In this document: piece by piece, positions 8,108 to 17,564 of the stretch
How positions within the stretch are numbered: position 1 is the stretch's first letter
Layout: each line of letters begins with the position of its first letter
DNA from: Myroides pelagicus
GTDB taxonomy: Bacteria; Bacteroidota; Bacteroidia; Flavobacteriales; Flavobacteriaceae
Reading direction: 5' to 3'
Assembly: GCF_009711055.1 (NCBI RefSeq)
Contig: NZ_WMJY01000023.1
Coordinates: 248 to 54,464 of the forward strand
Length of the DNA stretch: 54,217 bases
Made by a program: the position numbers and the translations under genes
Notes under the pieces: model-generated
What the model saw: only the letters and a program-made list of their open reading frames with translations
The model's database searches: none
Told to the model about the DNA's origin: nothing

Positions 8108-8118
8108 GGATTAGTTTT

Positions 8119-8742
8119 TTATCGTTTAACAACTTCTAAGTCTTTGTTCTCAACAACAGTAAACTTTTCAATGATAAACCCCTGAGGGTTATTATCAGAC
8201 CTAACCGCAGATATAAGCTGACTACTTGTAACAAGATTTCTTTTAGTGAGATTACTTGAACGTATGATATACTGGGTAGCATAAGTCATTGTCTTATAGG
8301 GATAATTATTAAAATCTATTTGAATGCTATCTACCTCAACTCGCTGCTGAATATTCCCTGAGATAACACGACTATAGTATCCCTTTTCAAGTAGATCTTT
8401 GTAGTAGTCAAAAGCACTTTTATCAGCAAGGTTAAATGCTCTTTGCATATTACCTTCTATAGCTGCCTTTTCAGGTGAGAGGGTAAAAAATAGCTCATGA
8501 AAGCGCCTTACGTGTTCTCTTGCCTCTACTGGCCTATTTATACTTGCGTCTTGAGAGAGAGCTAGCATAAGAGATTTACCTTTGTCCAGCACATAAATCT
8601 TCTCTCTTTGCTCTTTGGCAAAATCATAGCTTTTGTAGATAGTAAATCCAACTACTAAAAGACAAACCGATGCAAATACAATAGCATAAAGCCGAATCTG
8701 TTTAAAGCTATTTTCTATATTTCGAAGTGATTTAAATTCCAT
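8119..8742 (-). CDS. traK: TraK, conjugative transposon channel protein
   Basis: A 207-residue protein with a membrane anchor at about residues 18-36 (LYAIVFASVCLLVVGFTIY) and a periplasmic domain with SINRPVEAREHVRRFHELFFTLSPE, typical of TraK. It has the VirB8-like layout of short cytosolic tail, single membrane helix and globular domain, and probably helps assemble the mating channel. It starts 7 bp after the traJ stop. The N-terminal MEFKSLRNIENSFKQIRL is characteristic of the family. No defects are seen. Confidence 0.93.
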   Translation of the reverse strand: MEFKSLRNIENSFKQIRLYAIVFASVCLLVVGFTIYKSYDFAKEQREKIYVLDKGKSLMLALSQDASINRPVEAREHVRRFHELFFTLSPEKAAIEGNMQRAFNLADKSAFDYYKDLLEKGYYSRVISGNIQQRVEVDSIQIDFNNYPYKTMTYATQYIIRSSNLTKRNLVTSSQLISAVRSDNNPQGFIIEKFTVVENKDLEVVKR

Positions 8743-8749
8743 AATACTT

Positions 8750-9745
8750 TTATTTTTTAATTAGTTGTCCTGAAATATTTCCGACAGCGGCGCCTGCACC
8801 TGCTGTGGCTATATTTCCAGTTGTAGAAACTGTTTTGTTCATATTGCGCATAAAGTTTCCTGCTCCTCCTGCTTGAATTACCCATCCTGTTACTGTAGGA
8901 ATTGTAAAATATCCCACAATACCAATGATCATAAAAATCGCATAAGCAGTATTAGAGGTATCAGGGACAAAACTTGGATCAGCAAGCATCTGTATATCTC
9001 TTTCAATAATTAAAGATTGAATCTTAGCAAGCATACTACTAAACAAATCGGCTACTGGAAGCCAGAGATACACACTGATGTACCGTGTGAGCCATTGCAA
9101 GAGTGTAGATTCAAAACCATTCCATATCGAGATAGCAAAGGCAATTGGACCAAGTATGGAAAGTACAACCAAAAAGAAAGTCCGAATCGTATCAATAACA
9201 AGAGCTGATGCTTGAAAGAGCATTTCTAATATCTCTCTAAAACCATCTCTTAAGTTCTTTTGAAAATCATATTGCCATTTCTCTAAATACATTCCTGTCA
9301 TAGCAGCCAAATCAGAAGGAGACCAACCTAGTTCATCAAGCTTTTTATCAAATTCTTCATCCGAAACTAAATAGGCAATCTCAGGATTTCGTAGCATTGC
9401 CTCTTTTTCTAAAATATCTTTTTTCTGCTGTAAAGAAGTCATATCAATCACTTGACGCTCTAAAATCTGATGTGTCCCCTTAACCACAGGACTCAAAACC
9501 GTGTTTAATGTTCCAAGAACAAGGGTTGGAAAAAACATGATACAAATACCCAAAGCAAAAGGTCTTAGCATCGGATACACATCAATAGGTTCTGCTCTTG
9601 CTAAAGCTTGCCATACTTTAATACCAATGTAAAAAAGAGCACCAAGACCTGCTAAGCTTTTAGCCACCCCTGCCATCTGGGCTGATAGAGGCATCATATC
9701 GTAGTAGAGATTCTGAAGTACCTCATGTAAATTACTATCTCCCAT
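8750..9745 (-). CDS. traJ: TraJ, polytopic conjugative transposon membrane protein
   Basis: A 331-residue inner-membrane protein with several hydrophobic segments, including AKSLAGLGALFYIGIKVWQAL, LALGICIMFFPTLVL, FFLVVLSILGPIAFAISIW and YAIFMIIGIVGYFTIPTVTGWVIQAGG. This is the VirB6-like subunit of the CTn transfer apparatus. I place the start at ATG 9745, 2 bp after the traI stop; a TTG at 9754 would add three residues and overlap traI. The C-terminal Gly/Ala-rich tail (GNIATAGAGAAVGNISGQL) is usual for TraJ. Confidence 0.93.
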   Translation of the reverse strand: MGDSNLHEVLQNLYYDMMPLSAQMAGVAKSLAGLGALFYIGIKVWQALARAEPIDVYPMLRPFALGICIMFFPTLVLGTLNTVLSPVVKGTHQILERQVIDMTSLQQKKDILEKEAMLRNPEIAYLVSDEEFDKKLDELGWSPSDLAAMTGMYLEKWQYDFQKNLRDGFREILEMLFQASALVIDTIRTFFLVVLSILGPIAFAISIWNGFESTLLQWLTRYISVYLWLPVADLFSSMLAKIQSLIIERDIQMLADPSFVPDTSNTAYAIFMIIGIVGYFTIPTVTGWVIQAGGAGNFMRNMNKTVSTTGNIATAGAGAAVGNISGQLIKK

Positions 9746-9747
9746 AA

Positions 9748-10380
9748 CTACCAATATTTCTGGTTAGAGGTACCATACATATCAAGTACTCTTTGAGTAT
9801 CATTTTTCTTCTTTGACCTTAAGATGCTGATACCTATATTTTTTCTGGTGTAATAACTAACAAGGTTGTGATAGTTTTTTACTTCTTTGTAAACCCTGTC
9901 TATAATATCCATACGCTCTTTATCATTTAAAGAAAGACTCGAGGCGCTTACAATCTGCTTAAGCTCCTTGACAAGCTCTGTGCTTTCTTGAAGTAATACG
10001 GAATACCCATTTGCAATAGCTACAAGTTCCTGTGCAGAGAAATTTGGATCATTAAGCATCTTGCCAAAGTTCTTGACATAGAGCTCTGAAACTTCTCCAA
10101 CAAGTAACACTGTCTGTTGAACCTTTCTTGCGTCCTTGACAAGATTGTTTACCGCTTGAAGCTTGTCATAATACTCCTTACCTTGTTTATAAACCTTCTC
10201 TACTTCTTTAAAGTTTTTAATTACATTACTAACTGTTGAAGAAGTCTGTATAATTTCATTGGCACTGTTTAATATGCCAGATGCCAAATTAGTGGGATCT
10301 GTAACTACCCACTGGGCATTCATCTGTATTGGTAGAATTAGTAACATAGCTACCACAACTACCTGTAATAATTTTTTCAT
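9748..10380 (-). CDS. traI: TraI, conjugative transposon protein (DUF4141)
   Basis: A 210-residue exported protein with a signal peptide (MKKLLQVVVVAMLLILPIQMNAQ), followed by WVVTDPTNLASGILNSANEIIQTSSTV and a long coiled helical body (NFKEVEKVYKQGKEYYDKLQAVNNLVKDARKVQQTV). This is the DUF4141 signature, a VirB5-like periplasmic component of Bacteroidota mating channels. It lies between traG and traJ. CTnDOT-type operons carry a small traH before traI, but the 84 bp between traG and traI hold no gene. Confidence 0.92.
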   Translation of the reverse strand: MKKLLQVVVVAMLLILPIQMNAQWVVTDPTNLASGILNSANEIIQTSSTVSNVIKNFKEVEKVYKQGKEYYDKLQAVNNLVKDARKVQQTVLLVGEVSELYVKNFGKMLNDPNFSAQELVAIANGYSVLLQESTELVKELKQIVSASSLSLNDKERMDIIDRVYKEVKNYHNLVSYYTRKNIGISILRSKKKNDTQRVLDMYGTSNQKYW

Positions 10381-10464
10381 TGTAATATGTTTTAATTGAT
10401 TGTTTATTCTATTGATTAATTATTCACCTCCCTCTTTTATCGTTAAAGAAGGTGGATACAAATG

Positions 10465-12969
10465 TTACTGGTTATACTCTTCTTGTTTTTCTTGTACAAG
10501 ACGTTTTATTGCCATCTCTACATTACCATCGAGTTCATTAGCCAAATTCATGACCTGTAGTTTTTCAGTCTCTTCAGTGGTATAGGCGAGATACTCCGAA
10601 TAGCTCACTTCTGTAGCATACACACCTGAATGAGTACCTCCAAGACCAATCCATACTTCTTTATAAAGACGGTTTGGATTATTGTTTAAGTTAATTGAAA
10701 GTATCTGAGCTTTTTCTTTGTCAGTGAGTCCAAGCATAGCTTGTATATCATCAAACTTGTTCATATACTTTCGCTGGTCAAGAAGTATTTTACAGTCGGA
10801 ATTATTGATAATACTCTCCTTTACAATCGGAGATTGAATAATATCATCCACCTCTTGGGTTACAATAATAGCTTCTCCAAAAAACTTTCTAACAGTTTTA
10901 AAAAGATATTTAATGTACGATGCCATCCCCTCTTTGGCTATGGCTTTCCAAGCCTCCTCAATTAAGATTAGTTTGCGCTGGCCTTTAAGTCTACGCATCT
11001 TGTTTATAAACACTTCCATAATGATAATAGTCACTATAGGAAACAGGATTTTATGATCCTTAATGGCGTCAATTTCGAATACAATAAAGCGTTTATTGAG
11101 TAAATCAAGCTCACTTTCTGAGTTTAATAAATAGTCGTATTCTCCGCCTTTATAGTAAGGTTCTAGAACATTTAAAAAGTTTGCTAGGTCAAAGTCTTTT
11201 TCTCTAACTTGTTTATCTTCCAACTCAGCTTTGTAATCTGTTTTGATATACTCATAGAAAGTATTGAAGCTTGGTTTTATATCACTGTTTTGAAGTTTTT
11301 GGATGTATCCACTAACAGCATTTGAAAGCGCCACTTCCTCTGCTCGTGAAGGTGGCTGGTCATCTCGCTTCCAAAGCGTTAAAATCAGAGTTTTAATACT
11401 CTCTCTTTTTTCAATATCAAAAACCCCATCATCCGTATAAAAAGGATTAAAAGCAATTGGGTTTTCTTCGGTGTATGTAAAGTACAGCCCATCTGTTCCT
11501 TTTGTCTTTGCTTTAATCAGTTCACATAATCCTTGATAAGAGTTGCCTGTATCAACAAGCAAAACATGCGCGTTTTGCTCATAATATTGCCTTACCATAT
11601 GATTGGTAAAAAAACTCTTTCCACTTCCCGAAGGTCCCAAGATAAACTTGTTGCGGTTGGTGATAATTCCTTTTTTCATAGGTAGATCTGAGATATCTAA
11701 GTGAATCGGTTTACCAGTAAGCCGATCTGCCATTTTTATTCCAAAGGGAGATAGTGAGTTTTGATAATTAGTCTCCCCTGTAAAAAAGCAAAGTGCTGGT
11801 TCAATGAACGTATAAAAGCTTTCTTCACTTGGAAAGTCAGCGCTATTACCTGGCATACCTGCCCAGTAAAGCGCTGGAGCATCTACCGTATTATGTCTTG
11901 GTACACAATCCATTGAAGCTATTGCACTTCCACAATCATTTTTAAGCTGTTTAAGCTCACTATGATTATCTGACCATGCCATTACATTAAAGTGAGCTTT
12001 AATGGATGTTAATCCCTTACTATGAGCTTCATTTAAATATTCTTCAATCCACTGCTTGTTGATTTGATTCGCTCTACTGTATCTGGCAAGCGAGTGCATA
12101 TTCTTGGCTGATTTTTCAAACTGCTTTAAATTGTAATCACTATCCTCTATAAACAAATACTGATTGTAGATATGATTACAGTTAAGCAAGAGTCCAACAG
12201 GCGAGGCAAACGATAAAGTCATACTACTTTTATCAGTTGATAGTTTTTCATAGCGAGATAAATACGACACCTCACTTGGCAGATCATCCGTACTTGAAAG
12301 CGTATGTAAAGAGATACGATTATCTCCTACTCTCACCTCATCCGCGCTAATAGCAATATCCTGAAGACTTCCTCTTTTACTAGGACTTAGAGTCAGATAC
12401 TGCTCTATGAGTCCACTTTTATCTTCTGAGCCTATGAGATCTTCTTCAGATAATTTAATTAAGCTTATCAATCCACTGTCGTTAACAATTTTCTCTAATT
12501 GCGTAGTTGCTTCTAAAAAACTTTGAACGGTGTCTTTATCTCTCATTTCTTTTGGAATGAGCTCTCCTCTTGTAAGAGAAGAAAAGTTACTCTGACTTTT
12601 GATTCGTTCTTTTGTGGTCTTTGTGATAAACAGATAACAACTGTGATTCAGATAGGGACGTTCATTAAAATGCCTTTCAAAGCTTCTACTTAAATAGCTT
12701 TGTTCTGCGTCTTTAAAATCAGCTTCATAGCTTTCTTTTACAAACCAATCCTGTTTGTGTATCACAGTAAACTCAGGCAATGTTTTAATCGCTTTATGCC
12801 ACGCGCTATGAATAGTCTCATACTCTTTATCTGAGATAGTAAATATCTCAGGTAGAATTACCTTATAACAAACCGTGATATCTGCTTGTTTGGAAACAAT
12901 ACAGTTGTTCTCAACCGATAGAATCGGAAACATTCGCTCAAGAGTATTTGTCTTAGCTGTATTTCTCAT
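10465..12969 (-). CDS. traG: TraG, VirB4-type conjugation ATPase
   Basis: An 834-residue ATPase that powers assembly of the mating channel and substrate transfer at the inner membrane. The N-terminal half is the CTn TraG-specific domain (LERMFPILSVENNCIVSKQADITVCYKV). The Walker A motif GPSGSGKSFF lies at about residue 445, and the Walker B/DE region (LILIEEAWKAI) at about 670. Its start overlaps traF by 17 bp. The length matches the family (about 830). No missing motif was seen, so it should be functional. Confidence 0.95.
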   Translation of the reverse strand: MRNTAKTNTLERMFPILSVENNCIVSKQADITVCYKVILPEIFTISDKEYETIHSAWHKAIKTLPEFTVIHKQDWFVKESYEADFKDAEQSYLSRSFERHFNERPYLNHSCYLFITKTTKERIKSQSNFSSLTRGELIPKEMRDKDTVQSFLEATTQLEKIVNDSGLISLIKLSEEDLIGSEDKSGLIEQYLTLSPSKRGSLQDIAISADEVRVGDNRISLHTLSSTDDLPSEVSYLSRYEKLSTDKSSMTLSFASPVGLLLNCNHIYNQYLFIEDSDYNLKQFEKSAKNMHSLARYSRANQINKQWIEEYLNEAHSKGLTSIKAHFNVMAWSDNHSELKQLKNDCGSAIASMDCVPRHNTVDAPALYWAGMPGNSADFPSEESFYTFIEPALCFFTGETNYQNSLSPFGIKMADRLTGKPIHLDISDLPMKKGIITNRNKFILGPSGSGKSFFTNHMVRQYYEQNAHVLLVDTGNSYQGLCELIKAKTKGTDGLYFTYTEENPIAFNPFYTDDGVFDIEKRESIKTLILTLWKRDDQPPSRAEEVALSNAVSGYIQKLQNSDIKPSFNTFYEYIKTDYKAELEDKQVREKDFDLANFLNVLEPYYKGGEYDYLLNSESELDLLNKRFIVFEIDAIKDHKILFPIVTIIIMEVFINKMRRLKGQRKLILIEEAWKAIAKEGMASYIKYLFKTVRKFFGEAIIVTQEVDDIIQSPIVKESIINNSDCKILLDQRKYMNKFDDIQAMLGLTDKEKAQILSINLNNNPNRLYKEVWIGLGGTHSGVYATEVSYSEYLAYTTEETEKLQVMNLANELDGNVEMAIKRLVQEKQEEYNQ

Positions 12970-13297
12970 AGGTTCTTAATTTTAAATTTCTACTTACATA
13001 CCCTTTGACCTCTTTTCTTGAGATGATATACTTTGGAAAGTATTTTCTTGCCTGAAGCTTCATAAGTCCATACTGACCGTATTTCTTGTTTAGTGAAAAT
13101 ACTTTGTAAACAAGATAGCCAGATGTACTAAGGCCAAGGGCTAAACAAACTAAGTTGTTTACCCCTGCCATATACAAAACCATAACAAGAATTAGATTAC
13201 CTAAGAGTCCACCGGCAAAATAAAACAGGTACTGCGCCTTGAGCCCTTTAAACTCCACGCTCGATCCAATGCCTTTATTGATACTATACTTTTTCAT
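12953..13297 (-). CDS. traF: TraF, small conjugative transposon membrane protein (DUF4133)
   Basis: The product begins MKKYSINKGIGSSVEFKGLKAQYLFYFAGGLLGNLI and has two membrane segments, the DUF4133 pattern, in a VirB3-like position between traE and the traG ATPase. I start it at ATG 13297, which gives 114 residues and 11 bp from the traE stop. The frame is open for 21 more codons upstream inside traE, but those residues are not part of the family. The C-terminus is basic (KVKGYVSRNLKLRTYEKYS). Overlap with traG suggests coupled translation. Confidence 0.92.
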   Translation of the reverse strand: MKKYSINKGIGSSVEFKGLKAQYLFYFAGGLLGNLILVMVLYMAGVNNLVCLALGLSTSGYLVYKVFSLNKKYGQYGLMKLQARKYFPKYIISRKEVKGYVSRNLKLRTYEKYS

Positions 13298-13308
13298 AAG
13301 CGTATCGT

Positions 13309-13617
13309 TTAAAGGAAAAATGAGCGAAGAATTGTAGCCGCTACAATTAAGAAGATACAAGCTCCAAACCAGCTTGCCGCTGTCTTGCTTGTATCGGGAT
13401 CACCACTTGAAAATTTGTTGTACACCTTTACCCCTCCAATAAGACCTACTACTGCTCCAATAGCGTAGATTAGTTTAGTGGCTGGATCAAAGTACGAGGT
13501 AACCATTTGGGTAGCTTCTGTGATTCCTGCTGTTCCGTTTCCTTGAGCTAAGAGTGGCAGACTACTTAGTACGACAAGTAGTAAGAATAGCCTTTGTTTG
13601 GTTGTTTTTGTTTTCAT
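13309..13617 (-). CDS. traE: TraE, conjugative transposon protein (DUF4134)
   Basis: A 102-residue protein with a signal peptide (about 1-25, ending LPLLAQG), then GTAGITEATQMVTSYFDPATKLIYAIGAVVGLIGGVKVYNKFSSGDPDTSKTAASWFGACIFLIVAATILRSFFL. The two hydrophobic segments and the SGDPDTSK loop are diagnostic of DUF4134. By size and layout it is VirB2-like and may form the pilus or channel subunit. In related elements it directly follows traD; here a Gabija pair of 3.8 kb separates them, so traE must have its own promoter at 13618-13780. Confidence 0.94.
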   Translation of the reverse strand: MKTKTTKQRLFLLLVVLSSLPLLAQGNGTAGITEATQMVTSYFDPATKLIYAIGAVVGLIGGVKVYNKFSSGDPDTSKTAASWFGACIFLIVAATILRSFFL

Positions 13618-13780
13618 AAGAATGACATTTAGTACGTTATAATCATGCCCTTCGCATGATACTTTGGTAAATGTCTTTGGAAAACTGTTTAAGGGATTGA
13701 TTGTGGAAGTTAGTGGATGTGGATTGCCTTATCTGTCATATTACTATTTATCATAACTTAGTAAAAAACTAATTTCAAAC
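13618..13780. promoter_or_regulatory. Divergent promoter region of traE-N and gajAB with nested inverted repeats
   Basis: This 163-bp gap must hold the promoters of the leftward traE-N block and of rightward gajA. GACATTTA (13624-13631) pairs with TAAATGTC (13668-13675), and inside it ATCATGC (13642-13648) pairs with GCATGAT (13654-13660). On the minus strand this forms a two-tier hairpin directly before the traE start, so it could act as a leader RNA structure or an operator. Nearer gajA, TTAGTAAAAAACTAA forms a small hairpin (13758-13772). No exact TAnnTTTG box was found. Confidence 0.5.
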
Positions 13781-15595
13781 ATGTATTTATCAAATATCAA
13801 ACTGTGGAATTTTAGAAAATTTGGTACTAATGGAGAATTAGACCTTGCTAACCCTAATCTCAATTTAAATTTCACTAAAGGCTTAAATGTAATCGTAGGA
13901 GAAAATGATTCAGGAAAAACTGCTATCATCGATGCAATCAAACTCGTTTTAAAAACTCATAGTTATGAATATCTCCGAGTAGAAGACAAAGATTTTTTTC
14001 AAGATTCTACTAGATTCCGTATTCAATTAATTTTTAAAGGACTCACTACTCAGGAAGCTAAAAATTTTACTGAATGGTTAGCATGGGAAGGTTCAGATAA
14101 CAACATCGAGTGCTACTTGCAACTAAACTATGATGTAAAAAGGAGTAATAACAGAATCTTACCTGCGGATATAAAAGCTGGGGTTGATGATGAAGGATAT
14201 TTATTAACTTCAGAAGCAAAAGAATATCTAAAAATCACCTATCTCAAACCTCTTAGAGATGCAGAGAATGAATTAATAGCTAAAAAAAATTCTAGACTAT
14301 CTCAAATTCTTGCAGGGGATCCAACCTTTAAAGGAAGAGAAAATGACCATGAACTTGTAACGATTTTTAATAGATTAAGTACTGATTTAGAGAATTATTT
14401 CAAAGGAGAATTTGTAACACATCATGATGATGAACAAGGTGTCCCACAGGAATATGCCCCTCAAGAAGGAAGAGCTATAAAAGACAAAATTGATGGATAT
14501 ATCAAAGATTTTTATGATGAAAGACATCAAACATTATTTAATTCAACCACAAATAACATAAAAGGTATACTAGAAAAACTATCCCTTTATTTAGAAAATC
14601 AAACAAACCCTGGACTCGGTACATTAAATAGGTTGTTTATGGCGGCAGAATTACTTCATTTAAACAAAAGTAATTGGACTGGTTTACGACTTGGCTTGAT
14701 TGAAGAATTGGAAGCTCATTTACATCCTCAAGCACAAATGCAAGTAATTGAAGCATTTCAAAAACAAAAAGACATTCAACTTATCCTTAGTACACATAGT
14801 CCAAATTTAGCTTCAAAACTGTCTCTTGAAAACCTTATTGTTTGTAATAATGGGAACGCTTTTCCTATGGGACAAGGTCTTACAAAACTTAATCCTGTTA
14901 ATTATAAATTCTTAGAAAAGTTTTTAGATACAACTAAAGCTAATTTATTCTTTGCCAAAGGAGTCATATTTGTTGAAGGGTGGGCAGAAGAAATTTTATT
15001 ACCTAGTCTTGCTAAGTTAATAGGCTACGATTTGACTAAACATGGAGTATCTGTAGTTAATGTTGGCAATATTGGTTTTGAACATTATTCCAAAATTTTT
15101 ATACGAAACAATGAACCATACATGACTATACCAATTTCAGTAATAACTGATTCTGACATTAGAGAATATGTCAAAAATGGAGAAGAACTAGAACTACGTG
15201 AACAAAATACAGTATCTAGAGAAACTATTGCTAAAATAGAAGAAATAAGTCGTAAAAATGATCAATCAGTAGAATACTTTATTGCCCCAACATGGACTTT
15301 GGAATATGCTTTATTTAAATCGACTTCCTTAAGTGATTTATTTCAAAGTATTGTTCAAACTATTCATTCAAATACACCTTGGGATAACGACTTTCAAAAA
15401 GAATTAGCTCAAAAACTAATCAATCGAGGGTTGAACAAAACAGAAATTGCCTATCAAATGGCTGATGCAATCGATCAGGATTTGCTATTGGAAGAAGATA
15501 TAAGAACTATTCAAATAGATATAAATAACGAAGAGGATACTATTAATTATTTAATTCAAGCCATTAAATATGCAACAGGTAATAGAAATAACTGA
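13781..15595 (+). CDS. gajA: GajA, Gabija OLD-family ATPase-nuclease
   Basis: A 604-residue OLD-family protein. The ATPase part has Walker A GENDSGKT (40-47) within FTKGLNVIVGENDSGKTAIIDAI, and the ABC-type Walker B/signature region LIEELEAHLHPQAQMQVIEAF at about 305-325. The TOPRIM nuclease part has VEGWAEEILLP (about 397) with the metal-binding Glu and ITDSDIRE (about 452) with the two Asp residues. In Gabija, GajA is a nucleotide-regulated DNA nickase that acts with GajB against phage. The downstream helicase overlaps it by 26 bp, the classic Gabija layout. All key residues are present. Confidence 0.88.
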   Translation: MYLSNIKLWNFRKFGTNGELDLANPNLNLNFTKGLNVIVGENDSGKTAIIDAIKLVLKTHSYEYLRVEDKDFFQDSTRFRIQLIFKGLTTQEAKNFTEWLAWEGSDNNIECYLQLNYDVKRSNNRILPADIKAGVDDEGYLLTSEAKEYLKITYLKPLRDAENELIAKKNSRLSQILAGDPTFKGRENDHELVTIFNRLSTDLENYFKGEFVTHHDDEQGVPQEYAPQEGRAIKDKIDGYIKDFYDERHQTLFNSTTNNIKGILEKLSLYLENQTNPGLGTLNRLFMAAELLHLNKSNWTGLRLGLIEELEAHLHPQAQMQVIEAFQKQKDIQLILSTHSPNLASKLSLENLIVCNNGNAFPMGQGLTKLNPVNYKFLEKFLDTTKANLFFAKGVIFVEGWAEEILLPSLAKLIGYDLTKHGVSVVNVGNIGFEHYSKIFIRNNEPYMTIPISVITDSDIREYVKNGEELELREQNTVSRETIAKIEEISRKNDQSVEYFIAPTWTLEYALFKSTSLSDLFQSIVQTIHSNTPWDNDFQKELAQKLINRGLNKTEIAYQMADAIDQDLLLEEDIRTIQIDINNEEDTINYLIQAIKYATGNRNN

Positions 15596-17561
15596 TCAAG
15601 ATATTCAATATGCAGAAAGCATACTTCTTCCTGAAGGTAAAACTTTTGATCAAGAAAGAAGAGCATTTATTTGCAATTTAAACACCTTGGATTTACAAGC
15701 GGTTCCTGGAAGTGGCAAGACAACTGTTCTTTTAGCCAAGCTTCTTATATTAGAGGCTAAGCTCCCTTTTTCAGATGGTTCTGGTATATTAGTTTTATCC
15801 CACACTAATGCAGCTGTAGATGAAATTAAAGAGCGCATACAAAAGTACTGTCCTAAACTTTTTTCATATCCTAATTTCATTGGTACTATACAAGGATTTG
15901 TGGATGAATTCTTAGCTATTCCTCTTTACACTCAAAAATTCAAAAAAAAGCCAATAAGAATTGACAATGAAATATATGAAGAAAAAATAGATGAAATATT
16001 TGGTTTAAATCTTCCTGGTTTTCGTGTTCAAGAGCAAAAAAATGCTCGTTACTTTTTAATTGGAAATAACTTTAAATATACCTTTAGATTTGATTACGTT
16101 AATAATGAAACAAAACTTATAAAAGGTATTAATGATATAGAACTGCCTATTACAAAACCCAAGAGAGGAAAAAATTGGCAAGATTTTACTGATAAAGAAA
16201 AGACAAGAATTAAAGAGTGGCTAAAACGCTTCAAATATAATGTTATGCAACATGAAGGAGTACTTCATTTTGATGATGCTTACTTCCTGGCAAAAATATA
16301 TCTTATTAAATATCCAATTATTAAAACAATCTTGCAGCAAAGGTTTCAACTAGTTTTCGTTGATGAAATGCAAGACATGGATATACATCAATACAATATA
16401 TTGGAAGAAATTTTTTTCATTGATAGTACTTCTATCTATCAACGTATTGGTGATAGAAATCAGGCTATTTATAATCCAGTAAAAACTATAGATATTTGGC
16501 AAGATAGAGCTTTAGTGTTACCTCTTAATGGTAGTCAAAGATTAAGCGCTCCTATTGCAAATCTTGTTAAAAAGTTTGCAATTGATACTAATGGAGGGAA
16601 TTTTGATATTATTGGGTTGAATGACTGTGAAATAAAGCCACATATATTGGTGTTTAATAATGATACTATTTCTAATATATTACCTACCTTCACTAGTATT
16701 ATCCGCGAAAATGATTTGCAGAATAAGGGAAAATTAAAAGCAATATGTTGGAATACTGATTGGAAAGAAGATCAAAGGAATCGCAATGATCCTAACAAGC
16801 TACGATTAGAAGATTATTATCCTTCTTTCAAAAAAGAAGAAGCAAAACCTAGACAAGATTACAATTGCTTAAAAAGTTATTTGATTTATTTTAATCGAGA
16901 TAAAAAAACACTTGCCCCAATAAGAAAAAATATTTTAAATGCCTTATTAAGAATACTCAGATTAGAACGAATTAAAGATGTAAATAATACTTCTTACAGC
17001 ATTCAACGGTTAATAAATTATCTTAAATTTTTTAAACCTAATGAATATGAAATTTTAAACCACAATTTATATAATTGGTCATTACAAATAGTTAAAGGAG
17101 AAGTTGAAGATGTTTACGAAAACATTAAAAATTATATTCCTGATTTCCTATTACTTTTTAAAAACGATGGTATTATAACTATGAGTGGACAATTTATAGA
17201 TAGTGATCCAGAAAATATCATTGAGGTAAATCAAAATGAACTTATATCCAACTGTTATGTTGAAGGAGACGTAAAGATTGATATAGCTAGTGTACATTCT
17301 GTTAAAGGACAAACTCATGTAGCTACATTATATTTAGAATCTTCTTTTCAAGGCAGTTATGAATCTGAAAGGCTTTCGCCTCAGTTTCTAGGAAGTAACT
17401 TTAATGATAGAAGAGTTCATCATAAAAGCTCAACGAAAATGGCCTACGTTGGTCTATCTCGCCCAACAGATCTTTTATGTATTGCTATTCATCAAACTAG
17501 ATTTGATCAATTAACTGAAAATCTTGATCAAAATATGTGGGAAATAAGATATGTGGAATAG
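15570..17561 (+). CDS. gajB: GajB, Gabija UvrD-like helicase
   Basis: A 663-residue superfamily 1 helicase. Motif I is AVPGSGKTTVL (44-54), motif Ia LSHTNAAVDEIKERI (about 79), motif II LVFVDEMQDMD (about 264), motif III region QRIGDRNQAIY (about 290), and late motifs IDIASVHSVKGQTH (about 568) and MAYVGLSRPTDLL (about 628). It overlaps gajA by 26 bp, so the two are translationally coupled. GajB senses or processes DNA ends to activate GajA. It is longer than the Bacillus cereus GajB (about 494 residues). It ends at a perfect inverted repeat shared with traD. Confidence 0.85.
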   Translation: MQQVIEITDQDIQYAESILLPEGKTFDQERRAFICNLNTLDLQAVPGSGKTTVLLAKLLILEAKLPFSDGSGILVLSHTNAAVDEIKERIQKYCPKLFSYPNFIGTIQGFVDEFLAIPLYTQKFKKKPIRIDNEIYEEKIDEIFGLNLPGFRVQEQKNARYFLIGNNFKYTFRFDYVNNETKLIKGINDIELPITKPKRGKNWQDFTDKEKTRIKEWLKRFKYNVMQHEGVLHFDDAYFLAKIYLIKYPIIKTILQQRFQLVFVDEMQDMDIHQYNILEEIFFIDSTSIYQRIGDRNQAIYNPVKTIDIWQDRALVLPLNGSQRLSAPIANLVKKFAIDTNGGNFDIIGLNDCEIKPHILVFNNDTISNILPTFTSIIRENDLQNKGKLKAICWNTDWKEDQRNRNDPNKLRLEDYYPSFKKEEAKPRQDYNCLKSYLIYFNRDKKTLAPIRKNILNALLRILRLERIKDVNNTSYSIQRLINYLKFFKPNEYEILNHNLYNWSLQIVKGEVEDVYENIKNYIPDFLLLFKNDGIITMSGQFIDSDPENIIEVNQNELISNCYVEGDVKIDIASVHSVKGQTHVATLYLESSFQGSYESERLSPQFLGSNFNDRRVHHKSSTKMAYVGLSRPTDLLCIAIHQTRFDQLTENLDQNMWEIRYVE

Positions 17562-17564
17562 TTT

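Noticed and set aside
13298..13360. N-terminal extension of traF into traE
   Set aside because: The 21 residues are not part of the DUF4133 family, and ATG 13297 begins the conserved sequence.
13744..13941. Minus-strand frame over the gajA start
   Set aside because: It is the reverse shadow of the conserved Walker A region of gajA.
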